Of a DNA stretch of 60,000 nt, positions 45,115 to 56,500 are shown one piece after another. The number at the start of each line of letters is the position of its first letter. The stretch's first letter is position 1. This DNA comes from Polytrichum commune (taxonomy: Eukaryota > Streptophyta > Polytrichopsida > Polytrichales > Polytrichaceae): positions 35,900,001 through 35,960,000 of the forward strand of contig OX485804.1 of NCBI GenBank assembly GCA_950295325.1. The letters are read 5' to 3'. The position numbers and the translations under genes were made by a program. The notes under the pieces are model-generated. The model saw only the letters and a list, made by a program, of their open reading frames with translations, searched no databases and was not told the DNA's origin.

Positions 45115-45209
45115 GATAGCATCCGGCATAATGTCGTGACGGATACGTGTCGTGACGGCACGACATTATGTCGGGATTACCCTCCGTCACGACACAATAG
45201 ACAACCCTG
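45115..45209. repeat. Right subterminal palindromes and terminal repeat of the giant hAT
   Basis: Three copies of TGTCGTGACGG or its complement lie here. A hairpin with arms CATAATGTCGTG and CACGACATTATG lies at about 45128-45172, and CCGTCACGACACAATAG runs into the terminal repeat TAGACAACCCTG (45198-45209). The motif matches the left end. Confidence 0.85.
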
Positions 45210-46020
45210 TTGATGACCACATCACAAGGTGTCAAATATGTCCTTGTAATGGTGGAACATTTGAGTAAACAGATTGAAGTAATTGCTCTACCGCAAATTT
45301 TCTCTGAGCTAATAGCAATGACTTTTCTAGACCGGGTTCTACCTAGATTTGGAGCTCATTCAGAGGTTTTGACAGACCAAGGAAGGGAATTTCTTGGATC
45401 TTTTGAAGATCTTTGTGCTAAAGCTCTAATTGATCACCATACAACATTTAGAGACCACCTAGAGGCCGATGGATTGGCAGAGAGAGTGGTTCAAACCGAA
45501 AAGTATGGTTTGCACAAATATGGGTTGTTGGCAAACAACCATCAAGGTTGGAATCTTAGTTGCTTTGGATAGCGATGGATGATCGTTTCAGTCGGCAAGC
45601 ATTACTTGCTTCTTATAGCCCTTACCAATTATTGTATGGCAGAGAGCCAATGTTACCGTCAGCGGTGAGAGAGAAATTGGATCCAATAGTTGATTTGGAC
45701 GACCCAAGAATTTGGGCTCAAGTGCTATATGATCGAGTTGAGTATTTCGAAAGGTCCATGCCAATGGCCATGGAGAACTTAGCAATTGCGCAACATAGAG
45801 AAACTTTGCGTTATGCATGTATTAGAAGTGGGGCTTACAAACCTCAACTTCAATGGTTCAAGGCATGTGATTAGGTTTACTTACAACGTGAGGCACCAAC
45901 AACCTTGGATGTTCGTGCTGGAAGAACTATCTTTGTCACATGTTTGTCTTTGTGTTTTTTTGTGGAAGGAGGTTTTGAATGATTACCTCTTGCACCTTGA
46001 ATCCCACAACCTTTAGTCCA
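45210..46020 (+). pseudogene. Ty3/gypsy integrase, second part after the giant hAT
   Basis: The frame resumes the integrase core: GVKYVLVMVEHLSK, then VLTDQGREFLGS with the second catalytic Asp, and HLEADGLAERVVQT with the Glu. It shifts frame near 45560 and continues with YSPYQLLYGREPMLPSAVRE, the end of the core region. The coding similarity fades after about 45930, before the PHD finger seen in the other copy at 50827. The element was already broken or has decayed since insertion. Confidence 0.85.
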
Positions 46021-49000
46021 CGCATATTGGTCAAGGAGTTTACCACTTTTTCATGCACATTTTTGGCATGGAAGGAAGGTACAATACAATATATACCTAA
46101 TCTAGTATAAGAAACATTATTTTTCTAATATCATTTTTTAAATGTTTACTAATTGACCAAAAACATAGATTGTAGGTCACATCATATGATCATTGACAAT
46201 ATGAAAAGTGGCATCAAGGCATGATGGCATGAGGCATAATTTGTATGGAGACACCACATCAATATTGTAAGGATTTATATATTATTGTGGCTCGCAATAA
46301 ATGTGACACGTCAATTATTAATGCAACAACGAATCAAGTATATGACGTACTTCCCATTTTATTTGGGGGGGCGGGGAGGGAAGGAGGGGCGGAGAGGTAG
46401 AGGGGCTCTCTTAAAGAAAGAGGATATTGAGGCATACTATAGAAGTGCGTATAATGGCATGTCAACTAGTACGGTTCCTTGTCTAATCCCATAAAAAAAT
46501 GTCTAATGTTTTATTTGGATCAACAACTACATAATGAGCACAACAACAAGGCAACAACATTGAGATCACATGAACCAAAGTAAATCAAATGTTTGTAAAT
46601 ATGTTCAAAGTTACAAACCTCATTTGACTTTACATAGATCATATAGGTGGTCGCAATGTAGAATGGGATTTCATGGCTGGGAGCACATGTAGGTAGGTGT
46701 GATGAAGCAAATGCATGCCCTTCATAAATAATAAAGTGCATCCAAGTTGTGCACAAAGCAATACCCCAAGCAATACAGTCACTTGTACCTAATGTTGTCA
46801 CTACATGTCTTCCAATCTTGTAGATGTGATATGGTGAGCCACATACGCATGCCATTGCTTGAGATCTTATGATGTTGCATGGAATTTTGATATTTATTGG
46901 TCTTATTCACTTACATAATTAAATATGATATAATAGATAACCACAAGTTGAGTGATAGAGTAATTGATTTGAATCATGTTGATTAAACCAACCACCCATT
47001 TTGCACCATCCCACATAGTATAATATATTTCAAACCCACCATAAATTGGGGTCACAACACTTATGTCAAACAACATGGATTCGCATTATGAAAGTAATCG
47101 AACTCCCTATCAACTTGCCTAAATTTAAATTATAAATAATGCAATGGTTGGTAAATGAAGTATCTATTCACACATTACGAGTTCCAACAAGACTAAAAAA
47201 ATCATACGGAAATATTAGTTGAATATAATCATAAAACAATTTAAGACACGTAAATCAAGATGTGAATACCAACCAATGAAAGAAATGATCGCCTTTGGAA
47301 AAGGACAAAAAATAAGGTCTCGCAATTAGAATCACTAAAGGACTTGATTGCTTCTACCTTAGGGGCACCTAAGCTAAATATGTTACTTTATTGGTCCATC
47401 GCTCAAGGATTAAAAGATCCTCAATACCTTGCCAAGGGTGTGAAGATGCAAAAAGCTTGCACGTCTAGTTGTCACTTTGTAAAATTGTCGGACATGAGAA
47501 TATGATGGATCACAAGTCTTCATACAATGTGCATGAGGAGAAGCATCAAAGAAAGAAAGTACATAACAAAATCAACTAAGGAAGAATGAGGAAAGGTGTT
47601 ACGGTCATCAGTAGAACATCCATGTCCTTTTTCCTCAAACCTTGAGGTATAAGATTTGTGACTCTTAGAGGACAAGTGGAACTTTCTATTCACTTCAATA
47701 AGGAACATCCTCTTAGCTATGTAGATTGGATTTGATTAAATAAAGACGTATATTATGGACCATGTTCAAAACACTTATGAGAAGAATCTTAAAATTATTA
47801 AACAAAAAAATTTGGCATTTAATCAGAAGAATGTTGACTTAGGATTTTGTATCATGAAGGGGATAAATATACTTGCAATCAATAATACATGTTAAGAATG
47901 GTATTAGACATGCAAGATGCTTTATTACTCTAAAGATACTTAACCTTGACATTAAGGTTTTAGTGAAACATAGGCTTATAAAATAATTGAGCACCTAATA
48001 CTTAGGAGTATTAAAAAATACTTGATAACTCATTCAACTAAGAGGAAATCTTATCCCTTGTAATTAATCGTGCATATTTCTACCTTCAAGGATATTGAAA
48101 ATATGTGAAGTCTAATTCCGATAAGGGTGATGTTCATGTACTCGGTCAATAACGGATTACACCGTCTAAGGTTGAGGATTGAAATAGACCTCAACAATGT
48201 GAAATTAAGAAATCATTAGTTGACATTTGGTGACGATTTTTCCATGGAGCTATTCAACACTGTTAATAGCAATGTTGAGGTAGTTTTTAGCATTGTTAGT
48301 TTGAATAATTATTTTTAAATTGTTTTACTACTAAAAAAAATTTACAAATGGTAACTTCTAGTCTAAGTAACTCAATTACTCCAATGGTGACTTGTGGTTC
48401 TAAAACCCATCTAAAATTATTAAGATGGCATTGCAAACATTGGATTAGTTGACCATTTTTCAATCTTAATATGCCTTGTGGTCACAAACTTGAAAGGTAG
48501 CAAAAACGTATTTAAAGAACATTTCATCATAACATTTTTGCTAGTCAACCTACCTAGTTGACTTGCCTGGAGTAGTTGCATAGGATATGTAAGGTAGTCC
48601 TCTCTCTCTCTCTCACTCCTCTCCTTCTCTCTCTCACTCCTCTCTTTCTCTCTCTTTCAAATCTTCCACTTAGTATATAAGCAATTCATTTGGAATTCAT
48701 TCCCGAAGTGAAACTGTCAATAAAGTATGTAACTAACTTGGAAATTGAAAAATATGAAAAAATCCTCATCAACATTGAGGTGATAAATTTTTGTGACTTA
48801 CCATTGAAAGGGCTTTGTCATTTTAAAACCAAGCTTAAATAATGTGCTAATTTAAGCTAATTTGTCTTTAAATATTTTACAAATGTCTTCTCCTTTCATG
48901 AGTAAAATCGACAAGTATTCATATACATTCAAGTTGATTAAGTGTAATTAGTTGTAATCAAACCTGATTAAGTCTAATTAAGTGCAAGGCCTAACCCTAG

Positions 49001-49418
49001 CTCAGTGCCTATTTTGATATCTAAAATCGGGAGGGGCGGCCAACGTTTTCTGATCAATGTTTTTTTTGGGGCTGCCCAAGGAATGTGGGTCGCGGGCCCG
49101 GCCCTTATCATGTCGTGGGACCCATTCCTTTAGAAGCTCGTTGAGTCGTTGCGAGTGGTATAAGCGTCCAGCGAATGCTTACTGAAGGTAGTAGAGCATT
49201 TTTCTTTTGAGGATATTAAAATACGGTTGGAATAGTTGTGATGCATGGATGAAGTGACCAACGTGGGGGCATGCAGAAGCCTGCGCGTGTAACTTAAGTG
49301 TGTGTATATATATATGTTCTAGCAAGGGAAGCAAGGTAGGCTAGTCCAGGGTTGTGACAGTCCCGCTGACGCTGCATTATGTGCAATCCATACATGGATG
49401 CACTTGAGAGTGGTGCCA
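46021..49418. other. AT-rich stretch without recognisable genes
   Basis: I see no gene I can support in 3.4 kb. There is a CT-rich microsatellite at about 48600-48655 and a TA tract at about 49306-49315. Short frames at 46285-46494, 46520-46855 and 47520-47708 have no motif. The leftmost part may be the 3' end of the split Ty3/gypsy element. Confidence 0.45.
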
Positions 49419-49971
49419 TAGGGCCAAGTTCCATGTGCCGGTCCCGGTCCGTTTTTTTCAAAATAAATGGGTGGGCCAGTGAAAAGAGGGTGGTGTCATG
49501 TGCCCATCCTTCTCACCCAAGGACCGGTACCCCCCATGGATGGGTGTCCCACATTTTGTGTTGTGCAAGAACGGGTGCCAAAGGACCGGCGGTCCTAACG
49601 GTCACAAGAAGGACATGTGCCGGTTAGAAAGCTCCGGTGACCAGATCGGCCGGTCACCTAGGGTACACTCTTGGATACTAAAGGCCACTTTGTTCTTCCA
49701 GTCCCTTCTTTTGAGGAGTACTCTTAGGGAACGTGTATTTTATGATGTTTTTAGAATCTAGATGACCTTCATTGCCGGTGACCTTCATAAAGTGTCATGT
49801 CTTATCACTCACCAAATTTAGTTAGAAAATAGGAAATAAAAAAAAACCGGCACCCCACATAGAAGTACCCCTCCATAAAATGGGTGACATCACCCATTTT
49901 TTGGATGATGTCACCCGTTTCTCACCCATTTAAAAAACGGACCGGGACCAGCACATGGAACTTGGCCCTTA
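49419..49971. mobile_element. MULE-like MITE with about 40-bp inverted ends
   Basis: The ends are near-perfect inverted repeats: GGGCCAAGTTCCATGTGCCG with GTCCCGGTCCGT following on the left, and the counterpart at about 49935-49969 on the right. The flanks are GTGGTGCCA (49410-49418) and GTGGTGCAT (49972-49980), which agree at 8 of 9 positions. Long terminal repeats and a 9-bp duplication fit Mutator-like elements. The interior has further inverted CACCCAT motifs but no transposase. Confidence 0.75.
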
Positions 49972-49980
49972 GTGGTGCAT

Positions 49981-50759
49981 AACTTAGTCCACGGCAACTT
50001 TGTTCTGTGACTATTGCATTGCCTTGCAACTTTGACTTGTCGTTGGTGATGCCCCGAAAAGGACTGTCACCAAGTGAAAGCTTGTGCAAAGAGGCAGAAT
50101 TCATGCGACAAACTACCCCAAACTAGTGGAAGATAGTGGAGAGGCACCCAAACCGGATGGCGTGGTTGGTGGTTCGATTCCTGGCTGTGGAAATTTCCCT
50201 ACGATAATTATATATGGTATTTAGTATCGTATGGTATTTTCTGTCACTATGATAACTTTTCCAATGACACTTCTTATGAGTAAGTGAGCAAATGTTGTCA
50301 TGGATGATGGATGAGTTCATACATTGGCCAAAACCCTACCTTCTCATGTCTCCAACTTGTAGTATCACTATATATCGTTACCATAATTTGTCTTGTCTTA
50401 AGGAACTTTCAATACAAAACAACTTGACATTCAAGACACACAATTGCCCCCTTAGCTGAGCACCGCGTCCTTGCAACTCAACTAGCATTTGAAAAACATT
50501 GCAGTCTTGTGGAACCAAGGCAATGTCTACCACCTCTTTGTAGAAACGATGTGTCGTAGAAGACCTTTCGTAGGCTACTGGTCACTGCCAACTTGAACCA
50601 AATTATAATGGAAGGGGCAAGTTGGGTGCATTCGAGCCCCATCCTCAATCGCTTCCAATGCCGTTGGACTCCAAGTACTCTTCAATCAAGCATCAACGTC
50701 AAATTCCACCCCTCATGTTGCAACATTAACATGTCCTCTATCCACTGCAAAAATAAAAA
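49981..50759. other. No gene seen
   Basis: I see no recognisable coding or repeat boundary between the MULE-like MITE and the pol fragment. Short frames near 49922-50320 and 50593-50784 have no motif. Confidence 0.4.
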
Positions 50760-51690
50760 AATAAAAAATCACCCACATTCTTGACCAAGATGTACAAAAT
50801 GATAATTTATTGGATTGTGGACAATCTCAACTTCCTTCAGGGAGTTTGACCAATGGCAACCGAAGACATGCCATATGCCAACCTCTCTGACATTGATCAC
50901 ACAACAACATTGTGGCTTCACCCTTACTCTCCCCATAAACAAAAAACTTATGTCCAATTGGAACCATTGCCAATTCTAGATTTATAGAGCCTTTGATTAG
51001 TAGGTGACAAGGAGCATAATTCTTCATGTTATCTTTGTACTCTAGTCCATCATTTCCCACTAAAAGGAGAATCCCACTAGGCAATATTTTTTTGACTCGT
51101 GAGATAGTTCTTCCAGCACGGACATCCAAGATTGTTGGTCCCTCACGTTGTAAGTAAACCTAATCACATGTCTTGAACCATTGAAGTTGAGGTTTGTAAG
51201 CCCCACTTCTAATACGCACATAACACAAAGTTTCTCTATGTTGCGCAATTGCTAAGTTCTCCATGGCCATTGGCATGGACCTTTCGAAATACTCAACTCG
51301 ATCATGTAGCACTTGAGCCCAAATTCTTGGGTCCTCCAAATCAACTATTGGATCCAATTTCTCTCTCACCGCCGACGGTAACACTGGCTCTCTACCATAC
51401 AATAATTGGTAAGGGCTATAAGATGCAAGTAATGCTTGCCGACTAGAACGATCACCCATCGCTATCCAAAGCAACTAAGATCCCAACCTTGATGGTTGTT
51501 TGCCAACAACCCGTATTTGTGCAAACCATACATTTCGGTTTGAACCACTCTCTTTGCCAATCCATCGGCCTCTAGGTGGTCTCTAGATCTTGTATGGTGA
51601 TCAATTAGAGCTTTAGCACAAAGATCTTCAAAAGATCCAAGAGATTTTCTTCCTTGATGTGGGAGCACACGAACACCAAAAGCTTCCGGA
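50760..51690 (-). pseudogene. Second copy of the Ty3/gypsy integrase, with a C-terminal PHD finger
   Basis: In minus-strand order it has a diverged second half of the core (QGRKSLGSFEDLCAKALIDH, then DHLEADGLAKRVVQTE), a frame shift, YSPYQLLYGREPVLPSAVRE and a closely similar stretch to 45560-45874. The frame at 51129-50827 continues with VRAGRTISRVKKILPSGILL and then a PHD-like segment, MLLCDQCQRGWHMACLRLPL followed by KLPEGS. After that a TGA replaces the expected Trp and the next Cys pair is DCPQS. So this element family carries a PHD finger at the integrase C-terminus, where chromoviruses carry a chromodomain. This copy is dead. Confidence 0.8.
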
Positions 51691-52400
51691 TAGGCGTTTT
51701 TCAATGCCTAATCCGGTATGTCCGGATGATCCAAGTATCGTCCAGGGATTCTGTGAAGTGCAGGATGTCAGGGACACACTTTTCCTGCTTGAAAGTCAAC
51801 CACCGGCCAGATTGGCTTTCCGGATCCAGATAGTCCTTTGGAAGTCCTTATTCCAGGACTTGCCTTCCGGAATGAACCTCTATAATTAAGTCTTACTCCT
51901 ACATGCATCTTTCCTCAATACCTACCTACCTACTTCCTACCTCCATTGATGATTGGGTTCATCCGGTGAAGACGTCCCTATATGGTCAGAATCCGGATTT
52001 CTCTCACAACCAGTCCGGATCGGCCTAATCTTTCCTGGCAGGTCACACAGAGAATCCGGATGGTTCCTGGAACTACAACGACAGAAAGGTTAAGATTCGG
52101 CCGGAGATCTGTTAATCCGGGATAACTGGGCGATCCGTGCCACTTTCCGGATTACCCCGCCCAAAGACTGTGAAACCTCTTCAGAAGGTCGGATGGCGTA
52201 AGTCCGGCACCTCCCTGATCTTACCAGTCCTAACGACAGCTATCTCACATGGACGTTACCCAAGCATCCGGAATAATGAGGTTTCCTTCCCACTACACGC
52301 CGGAAATGACCTTCCGGACCGGAATCCTAACTATTCCGGTTTCTCTCTTCCTTCCGACAGACCGATCCGGCTACAGCGAACTTAGGCTCTAGGGTACAAA
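51684..52400. repeat. TCCGG-rich block
   Basis: I count 16 TCCGG pentamers between 51684 and 52373, most as TCCGGA or TCCGGAT, in both orientations because TCCGGA is its own complement. The block starts where the pol fragment ends. I see no coding and could not find terminal repeats. Clusters of short motifs like this occur in subterminal parts of DNA transposons (CACTA, hAT), so it may be a MITE or an element end. Confidence 0.6.
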
Positions 52401-52801
52401 CGAGATAAAACGACCCACTAAGGACGTCATCAGTGCTTTGAAAAATGGTTGTGGGTGAATTGTCTTGTCTTAGAAGTTGAGAAGAAGTGAAATAACTATG
52501 CTCTAATGTTCTAGTATTATTTGTATAACATATAATGGACACCATTGGTTATTTCAATAAATTCCTATGTTTGTTTAGCACTAAAATAAGCATGTCATCA
52601 GTGATTTATGTCCTTAATAAGCACCTACATGGATGAAATATGTAGATGAAATCTTCATTATGTTGAATGAAGGTACAATTTTTCGTGACCGATCTAAAAT
52701 GAATGAAGTTAGAATTTTGGATGAGAATGAGGTTTAGTTGAATGGATGAGTGGCTATGCTCATCTACCATCAATGGCACTTCTGTATTTCACAGCTCTGA
52801 T
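52401..52801. other. No gene seen
   Basis: AT-rich sequence without recognisable coding, between the TCCGG block and the first direct repeat of the next locus. Confidence 0.4.
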
Positions 52802-53433
52802 CAGATTCAACGGCTTTTTGGGTTCCTATCTTGCCGCTAGGGTTTAGAGCACGAAGTTTTGCATCGAGAGTGCCGCTAGCTTGTGTTGCCGCTAGGGTGT
52901 GTATCGTGGGGTTTTGCAGCGCAAGGTTTCGCATCGAAAACACCAGCAAGGTTGTCTTCTTGTCTGATTACTAAGGTTTCTATGACATGGTTGAAGAATA
53001 CCTCCAGATTCGTTTGGTCAGAAGATGTAGATAAAACTTGTGGCTTGGGAAGGATTGAACTCCTTCGCAGGGAAACTGCTCGTGAATACGCCCTGAAATA
53101 CTTTCTTGATCTGCATGTTTTTGAGATACATTGAATCACTGAGACTCATTGCGAATCCGAGAAGCAACAAGGTCGTGACTCCATAACCACATCTAGGTCA
53201 GTATTAAGTATCGTACCAAACGCGGTGTACACAGGGTTTGCAGATTCAACGGCTTTTTGGGTTCTTGTCTTGCTGCTAGGGTTTAGAGCACGAAGTTTTG
53301 CATCGAGAGTGCCAGAAAGGGTTGGATACTTGTGTTGCCGCTAGGGTGTGTATCGTGGGGTTTTGCAGCGCAAGGTTTCGCATCGAAAACACCAGCACAT
53401 GTTGTCTTCTTGTCTGATTACCAAGGTTTCTAT
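52802..53433 (+). repeat. Pair of about 190-bp direct repeats flanking a short open frame
   Basis: The sequence starting CAGATTCAACGGCTTTTTGG and containing GGTTTCGCATCGAAAACACC occurs at 52802-52985 and again at 53238-53433, nearly identical. The 250 bp between them holds an open frame with a helix-prone, charged C-terminus (ELLRRETAREYALKYFLDLH) ending at about 53134. The repeats lie just upstream of the DDE-like gene and may be its duplicated 5' exon or leader. Confidence 0.75.
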
Positions 53434-53516
53434 GAATGAGCATGTTTCTAGGGTTTTTTTTGAGAGTATTAGGTTCCTGATCGTTTAATCTCGTATTGTG
53501 AGAGGTCAGGTGGAAG

Positions 53517-56500
53517 ATGACATCATCATGGGAGCAGCATGGCGGATCAACCTCGTATGCAGAGAAGAGAAGACGAGACAACTGTGAGAATCAACGGCGA
53601 TGTAGGGCTCGCAAGGAGAGTGTTGTTGCTGTTTCAGCTATTGCAGACGTTGAAGTACTACAACAATCTCAAGTAGCACAGTCCAGAACAAAGTCTTCGT
53701 ATGATAGGCAAACCCAAAGAGTCAGTGCAGATATAGCTAGAGATCTTGGTTTGTACGCATTATCTAAATTGCAAGGCCACAGTCGTGATGTTCATCATTT
53801 GTGTATTCAGAAATTTTTAGGGCAACCTTTGATCTCAAGAATCGTGCCTCCTTTTCTAAGAAATATTGCAGCTGTGAGGGTTGCTACCGAGGTTGTCGCT
53901 GGTATTAAGGATGGTGTCACAAGTCATCTCAAAGGTCCCCGGAAGGCCAAAGTGGTCATGGCTAAAGACATAATCTGCACATTTGCAGCAGGTTCATCTG
54001 TTGGCTCTGGTAGGATGATCCATGGTGTGTTAGGGCTAGATAGACGAAACTTGAAGAAGGGAGTTGAGAGGAGGTTGCAACTTGATGCTCAAAAACACGT
54101 TTTTTGGTTGAACCCAAGTAGATCGAGGAGAGCAGATGCAATGACAAAGGCTGAGGAAGAACTTGTGCGACAGTGGTGGACCAATGAAACCTCTATCTCC
54201 CCTAACAGGATAGATCAGGTCCGAAAGCGCATAGGAGTCAATCAATACGAGGAGCATCAAGTGCAATACCTGCAAGTGTCTCAAGTAAGTTGGAATCAGA
54301 TGATCGAATTATTTTTGAAATGTTTGAGTTATTCCTTCACTTGTTGTATATCTTGTTGTGAATGAATCAATCATTTGTAATGTGTCCTTTGGAATCCCTT
54401 AGACTTTAGCTCACCTTAAGCTTAAGCACACCAAGCTCTGTAGTACTTCAATCAGACTAGAATAAGCTTTGCATTACATATGGTTAAGCACACTAAGTTG
54501 TGTAGTACTTATGTCTAGATAGGATCGATGCTTTGTAGTACTAATGTCTACCCAGAAAAATAAGAAAAAGCTCTGTAGTACTTATGTAATAAGAAAAAGC
54601 TCTGTAGTACTTATGTAATCAGAAAAAACTCTGTAGTACTTATGTAATCAGAAAAAGCTTTGTAGTACTTATGTCTATTAAGTAGAATAAGCTCTTGTAG
54701 TGCTTGAGGTAGTGATGAAGTCCTTGGTAAGTTGTATTTAGTGCTTGCAATGGTTATGTTGTCCTTGTACATGCTTAGAGTGATTTTGACTCACTTTTGT
54801 GCTTTCAGAATTTGAGAAGTCCTTTGTGTACTAAGTGCTTTAGGGTCCTTTGTGTACTAAATGATTATTTTGTGGATTCATATGTATATTTTGCAGCTAG
54901 AATTCTACTCTGCATTCAAAGACAAGTATCCTGACACAAAGTGCAAGCTCACTGTGTTTCAAGTACTGAAACCTTGGTGGGTAAGGCGACTAAAAAACTG
55001 GAACACTTGTTGTTGCAAGTATCATCAAGAATTGAGCTTGTTGCTTGTTGGTTTTAATGATATGCGAATCGAGCTTCACGGGATAGATTGTTTGTGTGGA
55101 TGTGCTTTAGTATGTTGCACTAGTCTTGGAGACTCAACGTGTAATGGAACCTCCAATGTCTATGGTAGAATGACCCAATTGTGGAGCTCTGTCCTTTGTG
55201 ATAAAGAAGAATTTGCATGTTGGCATCAGCGAGAGTGCTTGCTTGGTGATTGTAGCCACTGTGGCGTGGACACGCTCAAAATATGCCCCATTGAGGCCAA
55301 CTCTGATAGAATGATAAAGTGGAAGAGCATTGGCTAGGAGGTTGTGGGCTACACAGAAGAAGGGAAAGAGAAAAAGGCAGCATGTGTTGAGTACCACGAA
55401 ACCCAACCGCATGCTTTGATAGATTATTTGAAGCCTTGTTTGAAAACTTTTATTCTTCATAACTATTTTGCATCCTGGCAGGAGGCTCAGTTTCAGGATT
55501 TGATGGGTGGAATTCCTAGGGATACAGTTATTTCTTGTATTGATTTTAGTGAAAGCTACACCATGATGGTTCAAGACGAAATCCAAAGTATGCATTTTAG
55601 GAAGACACAAGTTACCATTTTAGTCCATATAACTTTCAGATTAAATCCACTATGGACTTGTGAAAATGATGAACGTTTGATCATTAAAGATGTTCACTAC
55701 TATGTATATGATGAACCTAATCATGATACCTTGTTGGTTCAGCATGCTTTCATGTTGAATTGGGATTATTTGAAATCTAAAGGAGTCTCACCATCTAACC
55801 ATGTGGTCTGGAGTGATGGATGCTCTGGCCAGTTCAAGTCTGCTCGAGCATGGTACTTCATTTCAAGGTACCCAAATCTGACTTCTTCTCCTGAATTATC
55901 GGATGGATGCCAAATGTTGTGGAACTATTTTGCGACAGGACATGGAAAAGGAGAGGTTGATGGGGCTGGAGCTCTATTCAAGCGTGAGCTCCGCAAGGAG
56001 CAGATAAAGCCCAATGGACAAAAACTTCAATGTGCAGCCGAAGTGGTTAACTATCTGCGTAACGAAGCTGATAAGGTTTATGTAGAAAATGTTGGCTCTC
56101 GCAGGCATACTAACAAACATTTTTGGTTAGTCAATCGTGGTGATGTTGATCGTAAGGAGCTGTACGATTGTGAGACAATCAATGGGAGTCGAGGTATGCA
56201 TCAGGTTAGATCTGTCTCACATTGGGACCCCACATTGATCCAATTTCGGCAGCTGAGTTGTTTTTGTGTGTCTTGCGTTGACATTGACCCAAATTCAGAT
56301 TGTATTAATTGTGATCATGTGCCTAGTTGGGCTTTGCGGAGATTGAAACCAAAAGTATCGAGTCAGGTGAGGGCCATGTACGACTGTAATGATGAGATCT
56401 TGTTGGGTGGGTCCATAGCTGATGCCATAAAGGTTGGTGAGAATGTGGCAATGAGGGCTGATCCCACATCAGATGAGTCATTTTGGCTAATGCTAATAGA

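Larger units (their letters stand above)
30193..45209. mobile_element. Giant hAT transposon, 15,017 bp, with kinase and RING-like cargo
   Basis: The ends are CAGGGTTGTCTA at 30193 and its inverted repeat at 45198-45209. They are flanked by a perfect 8-bp duplication, TTGATGAC (30185-30192 and 45210-45217). CAGGG ends and 8-bp duplications are typical of hAT, and a BED/DUF659/hATC transposase is encoded near the right end. Removing the element and one duplication rejoins an integrase reading frame (PLMT to TSQGVKY). The cargo is a protein kinase gene, a coiled-coil RING-like gene and a smaller decayed frame. Nested repeats are a family 2 copy, MITE ends and an 80-bp tandem array. Most hAT elements are 2-5 kb, so the size and the non-transposase genes are unusual. 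The three main genes share a promoter layout. Confidence 0.93.
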
